This document shows, piece after piece, positions 5,651 through 15,745 of a stretch of DNA of 15,804 nt. The notes under the pieces were generated by a model. That model did no database searches, was not told where the DNA came from, and saw only the letters and a program-made list of their open reading frames with translations. Position 1 is the first letter of the stretch, and each line of letters starts with the position of its first letter. This DNA is from DATHVR01 sp035461175 (GTDB lineage: Bacteria; Actinomycetota; Acidimicrobiia; Spongiisociales; ZC4RG35). A program made the translations under genes and the position numbers. Where the stretch lies: assembly GCA_035461175.1 (NCBI GenBank), contig DATHVR010000034.1:1-15804 (forward strand), written 5' to 3'.

Positions 5651-6592
5651 TCACACCGGCTCTAGCGCCCGCCTCGGTGCGGCGGGGCGCCCACCGTCGG
5701 CCTCGCGGAGATATCGGCTCAGTCCCAGCAGGGAACCGAGCACTCCGGCGACCGCCCCGAACAGCAAGAACACGACTCCCCAGCGCAGGAAGAACGCGTT
5801 CGGCAATTGCAGATTGATGAGGGGAATTCCGGCGGCGGCGCCCGCCAGGTTGCGGGCCGCCACCCACACGGAGAAGACGGCCAGGCCGGCGCCCAACAGC
5901 CCCTCGATCAGCCCTTCCAACAGGAAGGGAACGCGGATGAACCAGTTGGAGGCGCCGACCAGCTTCATGATCGCCACCTCGTCACGCCGGGCGTAGATGG
6001 CCAGGCGAATGGTGTTGGCGATGAGGATCACGGCCGAGGCGCCGAGCAGGACCGAAAGGCCGATCCCGAGGAAATTGAGAACGCGGGACACGGCCGAGAT
6101 CTGTTCGATCTCCTGCGCCGCCGACGAGATCTTCATCACCAGTTGCGGCTGCTGCTGGAGCCGGAACTCGACGTTCTGATAGAGATCGATGTCGCTCAAC
6201 TCGATGCGGATCGAGGTGGGGAGAGCGGAGGGATTCTCGAGTGCCTCGATCATGTCGGGGTCGTTGCCGAAGATCTCGAGGAACTCCTGGTACGCGCCGG
6301 TCTTGTCGACGTAGTAGGCGTTGGCGACCTCGTCCCATTGCTGGACATCCGCCAGCAGCGTCTGGTGGGCGTCGGCGGGCACCCCGTTGCGACCGGCATC
6401 GTTGAGCCACACGATGACGTGCACGCCCTCCTGCCAGGCGACGGTGTTGACCCGAACCAACTCGTTAACGGCGAGAGCGCCGAATGCCAGCCCCAGAGAG
6501 ATGAACACCGCCAGCACCGCACCGGTGACGACGAGGATGTTGCGACGCAGGTTGACCAGCGCCTCGCGCAACAGGAAAGCGACTCTGCTCAC
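5651..6592 (-). CDS. ftsX: Cell division protein FtsX
   Basis: This is the 313-aa membrane subunit of the FtsEX complex, which links cytoplasmic ATP hydrolysis to periplasmic or extracellular wall hydrolases during division. Topology is standard: a cytoplasmic N-terminus, TM1 about 21-43, an extracellular domain about 45-170 (with QEFLEIFGNDPDMIEALENP), then three TMs near 173-197, 222-246 and 270-292. LAIYARRDEVAIMKLVGASNWFIR (198-220) between TM2 and TM3 is the conserved FtsX/MacB coupling-loop motif. GTG 6592 overlaps the ftsE stop by 4 nt (GTGA), indicating translational coupling and fixing the start. The next gene encodes an M23 coiled-coil hydrolase, its likely extracellular partner. 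Confidence 0.95.
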   Translation of the reverse strand: MSRVAFLLREALVNLRRNILVVTGAVLAVFISLGLAFGALAVNELVRVNTVAWQEGVHVIVWLNDAGRNGVPADAHQTLLADVQQWDEVANAYYVDKTGAYQEFLEIFGNDPDMIEALENPSALPTSIRIELSDIDLYQNVEFRLQQQPQLVMKISSAAQEIEQISAVSRVLNFLGIGLSVLLGASAVILIANTIRLAIYARRDEVAIMKLVGASNWFIRVPFLLEGLIEGLLGAGLAVFSVWVAARNLAGAAAGIPLINLQLPNAFFLRWGVVFLLFGAVAGVLGSLLGLSRYLREADGGRPAAPRRALEPV

Positions 6593-7281
6593 TGCTCGGC
6601 CGCCGTCTCGTAGCGGCCCGACACCTCATCACGCACGACGCTGCCGTCGGCGAGCTGGACCACGCGACGTTGCATGGCATCGACGATGGCATGGTCGTGG
6701 GTGGCCATGACAACGGTGGTTCCGGTGCGATTGATCCGGTCCAGCAGCTTCATGATGCCGACGGAGGTGGCCGGGTCGAGGTTTCCGGTCGGCTCGTCGC
6801 AGAGCATGATCGGAGGGCGGTTGACGAAGGCCCGCGCCACCGACACCCGCTGCTGTTCACCACCGGAGAGCTGGCGCGGATAACGGCCCGACTTGTCGAA
6901 GAGGCCGACGAGTTCGAGAACCTGCTCCACCTGCGGGCCGATCACCGACCGGGGACGTCCCAGCACTTCGAGGGCGAAGGCCACGTTCTCGCCCACGGTC
7001 TTGTTGGGAAGCAGCTTGAAGTCCTGGAAGACGGTGCCGATCGAACGGCGCAGGAAGGGGACCTTCCATGCCGGCAGCGAGGTGATGTCCTTGCCGGCAA
7101 CGTAGATGGTCCCCCGGGTGACACCCTCTTCCCGCAGCATCATCCTGATCAGGGTCGACTTGCCGGACCCCGACGGGCCGACGAGAAACACGAACTCACC
7201 CTTGGGAATGTCGAGTGAGACGTCGCGGACGGCCACGGTGCCGCCCTCATAGACCTTGGTTACGTCCTCGAGTCGGATCAT
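6589..7281 (-). CDS. ftsE: Cell division ATP-binding protein FtsE
   Basis: This 230-aa ABC ATPase pairs with FtsX. Motifs seen: Walker A GPSGSGKST (35-43), Q-loop Q86 (VFQDFKLLPN), signature LSGGEQQR (138-145), Walker B IMLCDEPTGNLD (158-169) with catalytic E163, and H-loop H195 (ATHDHAIV). Length is typical. ATG 7281 has TGAGG 8 nt upstream. It heads an apparent operon ftsE-ftsX-M23-smpB. The 167-bp gap upstream to the prfB stop should carry the promoter; TACTAA at 7331-7326 is a possible -10 with no convincing -35. Confidence 0.96.
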   Translation of the reverse strand: MIRLEDVTKVYEGGTVAVRDVSLDIPKGEFVFLVGPSGSGKSTLIRMMLREEGVTRGTIYVAGKDITSLPAWKVPFLRRSIGTVFQDFKLLPNKTVGENVAFALEVLGRPRSVIGPQVEQVLELVGLFDKSGRYPRQLSGGEQQRVSVARAFVNRPPIMLCDEPTGNLDPATSVGIMKLLDRINRTGTTVVMATHDHAIVDAMQRRVVQLADGSVVRDEVSGRYETAAEQ

Positions 7282-7448
7282 GACGGAAACCTCAGTGTGC
7301 CAGAAGAGTGCGGCACATTCGGGGATTAGTAAACGGTAGTGAAAGGCGCAAGTAACACCTAGTCAGGAGACGGGGGTGGGTGGTCCGACCCAATACCCAG
7401 GACTCGCCATCCGGTACCCCAGCCAAGCAATGACGTCAGTCTCGTCCC

Positions 7449-8570
7449 TCAGCTCGCCACCGTTTCGTGGCCGGCTCGCCGCCAGCGGAGGTAGGCCTCC
7501 ACGAAGGGCATCAGGTCACCGTCGAGTACGGCCTGAACGTTGCCCACCTCGAGATCGGTGCGCAGGTCTTTGACCATCTGATACGGCTGGAGAACGTAGG
7601 AGCGGATCTGACGACCCCAGGCCGCCTCCCCCTGCTCGCCCCGGATCGAATCCAGATGCGCCAGTCGTTCCTGGCGGGCCCGCTCGGCCAGCCTCGCCTT
7701 GAGGATCGTCATCGCCCTGGCCTTGTTCTGGAGCTGGGATCGCTCGTTCTGACACTGTACGACCAACCCGGTGGGGAGGTGGGTGATGCGCACGGCCGAG
7801 TCAGTGGTGTTGACGTGCTGGCCGCCGGCACCCTGGCTGCGGTAGGTGTCGATGCGAAGCTCGTCGTCCTTGATCTCGACATCGGTCTCGGCCTCGGCAA
7901 GCTCGGGAACCACGTCGACGCCGGCGAACGAGGTCTGGCGGCGGGCATTGCCGTCGAAGGGACTGATTCGCACCAGGCGATGGACACCGCGCTCGGACTC
8001 CAACAATCCATAGGCCCGGTTGCCACGCACGGTGAGGGTGACGGACTTGATCCCGGCTTCCTCACCCTCGCTCCACTCTTCGATCGTCGTCGACATCCCC
8101 TCGTCGGCCAGGAACCGCTCGTACATTCGCACCAGCATCTCGGCCCAGTCCTGGGCGTCGACACCTCCGGCGCCGGCATGGACGGAAAGGATGGCGTTCT
8201 TCTCGTCGTACTCCTCGAAGAACAGCGACTCGAGTTCCAGGCGGTCGAGCTCCTTCGAGACCCGGCGCAACTCCGAGCGCGCCTCTTCTCGATGAGCCTC
8301 GTCGCCGGCCTCGGCCGCCATTTCGGCCAGGATCTCGGCGTCGTCGATGGCACTCTCGAGTGAATTGACGGTCTCGAACAGCCCCTCGTAATGGGACAGG
8401 CGTTGGGACATCTCGCGGGCTCGATCGGGATCGTCCCAGAAGTCGGGCGCCGAGACCTGGGCGCGGAGATCCTCGAGGTCGGTGGACTTGTGCTCCAGGT
8501 CCAAGAAGACCCGGGCAGCTTCCAGCCTCTCGCGGAGGGATTCGGGGGTGGTGTCTGCCGTTTCAGCCAT
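7449..8570 (-). CDS. prfB: Peptide chain release factor 2
   Basis: RF2 recognises UGA and UAA stop codons and triggers hydrolysis of peptidyl-tRNA. The 373-aa product has the RF2 anticodon-like tripeptide SPF (203-205, in VRISPFDGNARRQTSF) and the catalytic GGQ (249-251, in SQGAGGQHVNTTDSAVR). The frame is continuous from ATG 8570; there is no in-frame UGA or CUUUGA slip site, so the +1 frameshift autoregulation of E. coli prfB is absent. It starts 9 nt after the secA stop and is probably co-transcribed with it. ftsE lies 167 bp downstream, the same neighbour as in mycobacteria. Confidence 0.97.
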   Translation of the reverse strand: MAETADTTPESLRERLEAARVFLDLEHKSTDLEDLRAQVSAPDFWDDPDRAREMSQRLSHYEGLFETVNSLESAIDDAEILAEMAAEAGDEAHREEARSELRRVSKELDRLELESLFFEEYDEKNAILSVHAGAGGVDAQDWAEMLVRMYERFLADEGMSTTIEEWSEGEEAGIKSVTLTVRGNRAYGLLESERGVHRLVRISPFDGNARRQTSFAGVDVVPELAEAETDVEIKDDELRIDTYRSQGAGGQHVNTTDSAVRITHLPTGLVVQCQNERSQLQNKARAMTILKARLAERARQERLAHLDSIRGEQGEAAWGRQIRSYVLQPYQMVKDLRTDLEVGNVQAVLDGDLMPFVEAYLRWRRAGHETVAS

Positions 8571-8579
8571 GGGTCCTGC

Positions 8580-11237
<2,658 letters not shown>

Positions 11238-11246
11238 CAGCGCGTA

Positions 11247-11252
11247 AGTCTA
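11247..11252 (-). promoter_or_regulatory. Candidate -10 box of secA (TAGACT), near-leaderless
   Basis: TAGACT (minus strand, 11252-11247) fits TANNNT and leaves 9 nt before the secA ATG at 11237, so transcription would begin within about 3 nt of the start codon. No matching -35 is evident 16-18 nt upstream (a TTGAAC occurs but only 11 nt away). Confidence 0.4.
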
Positions 11253-11298
11253 GGCGCCAACGGGTTCAACGTTGAAGAGGCTTGCGAGTAACGAGTGC

Positions 11299-11331
11299 TG
11301 AGTTGTGGGCGGTGAGTCGACCCGCAACTCA
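11299..11331 (-). terminator. Candidate terminator hairpin after the response regulator
   Basis: TGAGTTGTGGG (11299-11309) pairs with CCCGCAACTCA (11321-11331), 11 bp with one G-T pair and an 11-nt loop, in the 143-bp gap between the regulator stop (11381) and secA start. A competing stem can form between GTGGGCGGTGAG and CTCATCACCCAC (about 11305-11316 with 11328-11339). No U-run follows. Confidence 0.4.
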
Positions 11332-11380
11332 TCACCCACCACCCGCTGCCGGCCGGTGGCAATAGGGCAAATCCGACGAG

Positions 11381-12028
11381 TCAGGGATCGATGATGCCCT
11401 GGCGGATGGCGAAGAGGACGGCGTCGTGGCGGGAGCCGAGACCGGTCTTGTCCAGGATGTTGCGGACGTGATTCTTGACTGTGTTCTCGGATATGAACAG
11501 CTTGTCGGCGATCTCCCGGGAGGTGCGCCCTTCCGCCACCTCGTGGAGGATCTCGATCTCCCGGCCCGTGAGGCTCGGGGGGCGGCCGGCAACCACGTCG
11601 CGGGTGCGGAGCAACTGGGCGACGATGTCGAACAGCTTGGCCTCCATGGCCGGGGAGGTGGCCGCCCCTCCCCGCTCGACCTCGCGCAACGACGCCACCA
11701 GTTTCTCGAGCGGGGTGTCCTTGGTGAGATAGCCGCGAGCGCCCGCCTTGACGGCGGCCAGCATGTCCTCGCTCGACTCCGAGGAGGTGAGCAGCACCAC
11801 GGACGTCTTGGGTGAGTCCTCGATGATGGTGGCGACGATCTCGAGACCCGACATGCCCGGCATCAGCACGTCGAGCAGAACCAGGTCGGGCTGGTGCTCA
11901 CGGGCGAGGCGGATCGCCGACATGGCGTCGGCGGCGGTGCCGATCACCTCGAAGCCGGCTTCCTTGACCGCCGAGGCGAGTGCGGCCCGGAAGAGTTCGG
12001 CGTCGTCGACGATGAGGACCGTGCTCAC
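11381..12028 (-). CDS. NarL/LuxR-family response regulator, orphan
   Basis: This is a 215-aa DNA-binding response regulator. The receiver domain (1-120) has acidic pocket D8/D9 (LIVDDAELF), phospho-acceptor D53 (VLLDVLMPGMSG), switch T81 (LLTSSES) and K103 (YLTKDT). The LuxR-type HTH (152-210) reads LTGREIEILHEVAEGRTSRE and then IADKLFISENTVKNHVRNIL. All key residues are present. GTG 12028 overlaps the hpf stop by 4 nt (GTGA), so it is translationally coupled to hibernation factor. No histidine kinase gene lies in the window. Input signal and targets are unknown; linkage to hpf suggests a stress or growth-state role (inference). Confidence 0.93.
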   Translation of the reverse strand: MSTVLIVDDAELFRAALASAVKEAGFEVIGTAADAMSAIRLAREHQPDLVLLDVLMPGMSGLEIVATIIEDSPKTSVVLLTSSESSEDMLAAVKAGARGYLTKDTPLEKLVASLREVERGGAATSPAMEAKLFDIVAQLLRTRDVVAGRPPSLTGREIEILHEVAEGRTSREIADKLFISENTVKNHVRNILDKTGLGSRHDAVLFAIRQGIIDP

Positions 12029-12579
12029 GACGGCTCGATCAGACCGAGACGACCGTCCCGTCGCCTATACAACACACTCTGCCGATCCGAGGCGGCATTG
12101 AGGAAGAAGAAGAAAGAGTGCCCGAGCATGTCCATCTGGAGGGCGGCCTCCTCGATGGTCATCGGCTTCATGACGAATTGCTTGACCCGAACCACCTCAT
12201 CGGAGTCGACGTCCTCGGACTGATCCTCGTCGATCGGGGCGTCGCTCACACTGCGGCGGTTGCGGTCGATGAGGCGCCCTTTGAGCCGCCTCACCTGGCG
12301 GGTCATACGTTCCAAGGCATCGTCGAGGGCGGAGTCGACCGTGGCGGCTCCGGCCTCTATGCGCACCACCCGCCCGGCCACCGACGCCGTCAGCTCGACC
12401 CGGAAGCGATCGCCTCCCCTGCGGGGGTTGGTCTCCTCGGTCAACTCCACATCGACCTTGTCGACCGCCTGTTCGAACACCCTCCCGGCGTGGGCCACCC
12501 GGTCCTCGACCGCGACACGGTCGACCGCCGACATGGCACTGTTGTGTCCATGAACGTTTACTTCCAAGATCCTCTCCAT
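12025..12579 (-). CDS. hpf: Ribosome hibernation promoting factor, long form
   Basis: This 184-aa protein binds the 30S decoding region and dimerises 70S ribosomes into inactive 100S particles in stationary phase. The N-terminal S30AE domain (about 2-108: ILEVNVHGHNSAMSAVDR, then VDSALDDALERMTRQVRRLK) is joined by a short acidic linker (114-128) to the C-terminal dimerisation domain (129-183: VVRVKQFVMKPMTIEEAALQ, then a GHSFFFFLNA stretch and YRRRDGRLGLIEP). Presence of both domains marks the long HPF class. ATG 12579 is 2 nt after the comF stop; the stop overlaps the response regulator start by 4 nt. Promoter is probably shared with upstream operon genes. Confidence 0.94.
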   Translation of the reverse strand: MERILEVNVHGHNSAMSAVDRVAVEDRVAHAGRVFEQAVDKVDVELTEETNPRRGGDRFRVELTASVAGRVVRIEAGAATVDSALDDALERMTRQVRRLKGRLIDRNRRSVSDAPIDEDQSEDVDSDEVVRVKQFVMKPMTIEEAALQMDMLGHSFFFFLNAASDRQSVLYRRRDGRLGLIEPS

Positions 12580-12581
12580 AC

Positions 12582-13205
12582 CTAGCGCGCCTCTCCGAGC
12601 AGACTAGTCACCCGGGGGATTGACGAACTAGTCACCGCGGCCACAGCATTCGATGCTCCCACCCTTCCGGCCGCCGCGGTGGCGGTGACCGCCCCGACCA
12701 CCTCGGTCAACAGCGACGCGGCTGCCGCCAGGGTGGCTCCGGTGGTGACCACATCATCCACCAGCAGCAATGGCTGACCGGAGCCAGACGACTTCCGCCG
12801 GAACCGGGGCGCGAAGCCGTGCTCGCCTCCTGCCCGAGGCCGTCCCCACAACGGGGGACGTAGCAGGAGGTCGACGCCCACGCCCGTCTGCCGGGCCAGG
12901 GCCAGCGCCAGTTCGCGGGCCGGATCCACTCCGTATCGGACCAACCGCCACGTGACCCGCGGCACCGGCATCAGGCGAACGCCGTCCGACACCAGCGGTG
13001 CCATTGATTCGGCCAGAGCCTCGGCGGCGGCGGCGATACCGCGGTACTTGAGGTGGTGGACGAGGGTACGGGCCGGGCCGGAGTGGAGATGGGCCGACCG
13101 CACCGTGCCGACGCCGGGGACCAAACGCTCCGCCGCCGGGCGCAACTCCCAGAGGCACCTCCGGCAGAGTCGGCCGGCACCCAGTCGCCCGCATGCGAGA
13201 CACAT
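12582..13205 (-). CDS. ComF family phosphoribosyltransferase-like protein
   Basis: This 207-aa protein is of the ComF/GntX type, linked to DNA uptake in competent species but of unclear role in many bacteria. A four-cysteine zinc knuckle (C2, C5, C14, C17: MCLACG and LCRRC) precedes a phosphoribosyltransferase domain with the PRPP loop LLLVDDVVTTGATL (146-159). The usual region before the PRPP loop is diverged: RPPLWGRPRAGGEHGFAPRF replaces the common QxGLxxxxRxxNVxxAF pattern, with the final F retained. ATG 13205 is preferred as it puts the first Cys at residue 2; in-frame GTG 13208 and TTG 13217 are possible. It is 36 nt downstream of the isomerase stop and 2 nt upstream of hpf. Confidence 0.87.
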   Translation of the reverse strand: MCLACGRLGAGRLCRRCLWELRPAAERLVPGVGTVRSAHLHSGPARTLVHHLKYRGIAAAAEALAESMAPLVSDGVRLMPVPRVTWRLVRYGVDPARELALALARQTGVGVDLLLRPPLWGRPRAGGEHGFAPRFRRKSSGSGQPLLLVDDVVTTGATLAAAASLLTEVVGAVTATAAAGRVGASNAVAAVTSSSIPRVTSLLGEAR

Positions 13206-13240
13206 CACGACGGCCAACCTATCGGGCCGGTGTGACGAGA

Positions 13241-14203
13241 TCAGCCCTTAAGCAGTGCCTTGAGATCCTCGATCAGCGCCACCGACTCGGGATCGACCTC
13301 GTAGCGGCCGGCGAGTTCCAGCGTGACCAGATCCGCCACGGCGGCCAGGCCGAGCAACCGGGCCAGGTTCCCGTTCCCCTCGGTCCACACCTCATCGGTC
13401 CAGGCCACGAAGGGAGCGGTGAGACGGCGGGTGTGCTCGAACCGCAGGCCCACCCGGGGATGGTCGGCGGTGTCGCGTAGCGGCACCACGACCAGATGTT
13501 CGGAGGTGAGGCCGGAGAGCGTCTCCCAGCCCACGATCTCGTTGTGATCGGCCTCGGGGAGGACCGACCACCAGGCGGGCGCCTTGGCGTTCTCGTTTAT
13601 CTGGGTCTTCCAGCGCTGGGCCACCGGAGCCGTGAGCGGCGAGCCCGCCCACACGATCGGGATCCGTCCCTGCATCCCCTCGACCAGCGACATCGGTGCG
13701 CCGCGATCGTGGACGGCTTCCACCACCGCCGTCGCCTCCTCCAGGCCGGGATCGGACAAGACCCCAGCCGCCACCAGCACCCCGGTGAGCGGGCCGAGCA
13801 GGTATCCCAGCGAAGCGCGGGGCTGGTTCCCCCCGGGGACAGTGATGTGGGCCGCCAGCGGGAGTTGGGCGAGTTCGCCCCCACTCGAGATTCCCACCAC
13901 CACGAGGCCCGCGTCCAGTGCTTCTCGGGCGACGGTCAGGGTCTCCTCGGTGTTTCCGGAGTAGGACACCGCCACCACCAGCGGCTTCTCCTCGATCGCC
14001 CAGCGCGGGAGGCGGTAACCCTTGGTCACCTGCAGGCGTCGACCCTCCGCCTCGGCGAGCACAGCGGCGAAATCACCCGATATCCCCGACCCGCCCATGC
14101 CCGCCACGAGCACGGCCGAAGCGGGATCCAGTGGGGGGAGCTCGATCCCGGCCGCCCACCGCAGCTGTTCGGGCAGGGACAGAGTCTGGGCGACGAAGTC
14201 CAT
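13241..14203 (-). CDS. Bifunctional phosphoglucose/phosphomannose isomerase-like SIS protein
   Basis: This 320-aa protein likely interconverts fructose-6-phosphate with glucose-6-P and/or mannose-6-P, feeding the adjacent phosphomannomutase. Tandem SIS domains: the first has GMGGSGISGD (35-44) and the sugar-phosphate loop SYSGNTEET (81-88 region). The second contains NENAKAPA and LPEADHNEIVGW; E204 and H220 match the catalytic Glu and His of the crenarchaeal PGI/PMI family (from memory of Pyrobaculum PGI/PMI). ATG 14203 is chosen: AGAAGG lies about 6 nt upstream and the Trm112-like stop is 1 nt upstream. The context pmm - Trm112-like - SIS isomerase resembles the manB-manA area of mycobacteria. 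Confidence 0.9.
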   Translation of the reverse strand: MDFVAQTLSLPEQLRWAAGIELPPLDPASAVLVAGMGGSGISGDFAAVLAEAEGRRLQVTKGYRLPRWAIEEKPLVVAVSYSGNTEETLTVAREALDAGLVVVGISSGGELAQLPLAAHITVPGGNQPRASLGYLLGPLTGVLVAAGVLSDPGLEEATAVVEAVHDRGAPMSLVEGMQGRIPIVWAGSPLTAPVAQRWKTQINENAKAPAWWSVLPEADHNEIVGWETLSGLTSEHLVVVPLRDTADHPRVGLRFEHTRRLTAPFVAWTDEVWTEGNGNLARLLGLAAVADLVTLELAGRYEVDPESVALIEDLKALLKG

Positions 14204-14204
14204 C

Positions 14205-14384
14205 TCAGCCTTCTCCGTCCTCGGGCATCTCCGCCTCATCGACCAGCATCACCGGTATCCCGTCACGGACCGGGTAGCACCGCCCGCAAAGGGTGCAGAC
14301 GAGGCGCCGGCCCTCGTGGTCATCGGTGAGCTCGCCGTGGTCGACGGGACACACGAGCAACGAGCGCAGTTCGGGATCGATCAT
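14205..14384 (-). CDS. Trm112-family small zinc-ribbon-like protein
   Basis: This 59-aa Trm112/YcaR-type protein is a presumed partner or stability factor for other enzymes. ATG 14384 has an excellent Shine-Dalgarno GAGGAGG (14389-14395, 4-nt spacer) inside the pmm end, and its ATGA overlaps the pmm stop by 4 nt. Pattern: LLVCPVDHGELT (C12), LVCTLCGRCYPVRDGIPVML (C30, C33, C36). The usual CPxC first knuckle is C-P-V-D-H, so the second Cys is replaced by Asp/His; H16 might serve as a ligand. The YPVRDGIPVML block is characteristic. Location between pmm and the isomerase suggests a link to sugar-nucleotide or envelope metabolism, but its biochemical role here is unknown. Confidence 0.88.
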   Translation of the reverse strand: MIDPELRSLLVCPVDHGELTDDHEGRRLVCTLCGRCYPVRDGIPVMLVDEAEMPEDGEG

Positions 14385-15742
14385 GTTGCCTCCTCGATCA
14401 CGTCGCGGACCTCGGCTACCAGAGTGGCGACGGCGTCTTCGTCGGGGCCTTCCACGTTGAGCCGCAGCAGCGGCTCGGTGTTGGAGGGACGCAGGTTGAA
14501 CCACCGGTCGTCCCATGAGACCGTCAGCCCGTCGAGCCGGTCCTGGTCGGCGTCGGCGAAATGGGACGTCACCGCCTCGACCGAAGCGGCCTGATCGGCC
14601 ACGGTGAGGTTGATCTCCCCCGACGCCGCGTAAGGCTCGACCTCGGCCCGGATCTGCGACAGCGGACGCCCGTCCTCCGACATCACCTGCATCAGCACCA
14701 GCATCGCCAGCATCCCCGAGTCGGCCCGGTAGTTGTCGGCGAAGTAGTAGTGACCAGAGTGCTCGCCGCCGAAGACGGCTCCGGTCTCGGCCATCACCTG
14801 TTTGATGAACGAGTGCCCCACCCGCGTCCTGATCGGATGTCCCCCGTGCGCTCGCACCGTTTCCGGCACCGCCCGGGACGTGATCAGGTTGTGCACGATC
14901 GACGCCCCCGGATTGCGGGCCAGGAACCAGCGCGCCACCAGGGCGGTGGTGGTGGAGCCGGATAGGGGCCGGGCACGGTCGTCCACGAAGAAGGCCCGGT
15001 CGGCGTCTCCATCGAAGGCCACCCCGAGGTCCAGACCGTCCCGCTCGACCAGGTCGATCAGGTCGACGAGGTTGGCCGGGTCGATCGGATCGGCCGGATG
15101 GTTGGGGAAGGTTCCGTCCGGTTCGAGGTAGAGCCCCACCAGCGAGGGCGTGATCCGGTCAAACACCCTCTCGAGCACCACTCCGGCCATGCCGTTGCCT
15201 CCGTCCACTCCCACCCGCAGGGGCGAGAAGGCCGACGGATCGACGATCTGGAGGAGATGGTCGACGTAGCCGGGAAGGGGATCGAAGCCGGTCGAGGTGC
15301 CCGGCTCGGAGACGGGGCCGAGGCCAGACTCGGCGGCGCTCCGGATCTCGACCAGTCCCGACTCGGCTCCGATCGGGGCCGCTCCCGCCCGGCACAGCTT
15401 GATTCCGTTGTACTGGGGCGGGTTGTGGGAGGCGGTGATGACCGCCCCGGGAATCTGACGGTCGCCGGAGACGTAATAGACCGTGTCGGTGGCCACCTCA
15501 CCCAGGTCGAGCACGCTGGCCCCCTGGGAATTGGCGCCGGCGATGAAGGCGGCGGCCAGGTCGGGAGAGGACTCGCGGCAGTCGCGTCCGACGGCCACGG
15601 TGGGGGCATCCACGAATCGGGCGAAGGCGGCACCGATCCTCCCGGCGATCTCGGGAGTGAGGTCGCCGGTGTCGGTGCGGGCCCGGATGTCGTAGGCCTT
15701 GAAGATCGAGCTCAGGTCGATGACGGATCCTTTCGCGAGCAC
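14381..15742 (-). CDS. manB: Phosphomannomutase / phosphoglucomutase
   Basis: This alpha-D-phosphohexomutase interconverts mannose-6-P and mannose-1-P (precursor of GDP-mannose) and/or glucose-6-P and glucose-1-P. It has all four domain loops: start motif FKAYDIR, active-site phosphoserine loop ITASHNPPQYNG (Ser at TASHNP), metal-binding loop AFDGDADRAFF, sugar-binding GGEHSGHYYF, and phosphate-binding RPSNTEPLLRLNVEG. Length from GTG 15742 is 453 aa. Family members usually begin just before DLSSIFKAYDIR; here that position is ATC (15721) with AAAGGA 6 nt upstream, so the real start may be ATC, giving 446 aa (see findings). It heads the operon pmm - Trm112-like - SIS isomerase - comF - hpf - RR. 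The PMM versus PGM preference is inferred from the isomerase neighbour. Confidence 0.94.
   Translation of the reverse strand: MLAKGSVIDLSSIFKAYDIRARTDTGDLTPEIAGRIGAAFARFVDAPTVAVGRDCRESSPDLAAAFIAGANSQGASVLDLGEVATDTVYYVSGDRQIPGAVITASHNPPQYNGIKLCRAGAAPIGAESGLVEIRSAAESGLGPVSEPGTSTGFDPLPGYVDHLLQIVDPSAFSPLRVGVDGGNGMAGVVLERVFDRITPSLVGLYLEPDGTFPNHPADPIDPANLVDLIDLVERDGLDLGVAFDGDADRAFFVDDRARPLSGSTTTALVARWFLARNPGASIVHNLITSRAVPETVRAHGGHPIRTRVGHSFIKQVMAETGAVFGGEHSGHYYFADNYRADSGMLAMLVLMQVMSEDGRPLSQIRAEVEPYAASGEINLTVADQAASVEAVTSHFADADQDRLDGLTVSWDDRWFNLRPSNTEPLLRLNVEGPDEDAVATLVAEVRDVIEEAT
14389..14395 (-). promoter_or_regulatory. Shine-Dalgarno of the Trm112-like gene
   Basis: GAGGAGG with a 4-nt spacer to ATG 14384 is the clearest ribosome-binding site in the window; it lies within the last codons of pmm (GAG GAG GCA ACA TGA) and fixes the start of this small gene. 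Confidence 0.75.
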
Positions 15743-15745
15743 CGG

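Noticed and set aside
7382..7397. Short inverted repeat TGGGT/ACCCA in the prfB-ftsE gap
   Set aside because: Only about 5 bp with no U-run; too weak to call a terminator.
7431..7438. Perfect palindrome TGACGTCA just past the prfB stop
   Set aside because: A single 8-bp palindrome is expected by chance at this scale, and it is not placed as an operator for ftsE.
7467..8363. 298-codon open frame antisense to prfB
   Set aside because: Mirror frame of a confident RF2 gene; no independent ribosome site or domain.
8520..8570. Possible programmed frameshift in prfB
   Set aside because: The frame is continuous from ATG 8570 with no in-frame UGA or CUUUGA slip site.
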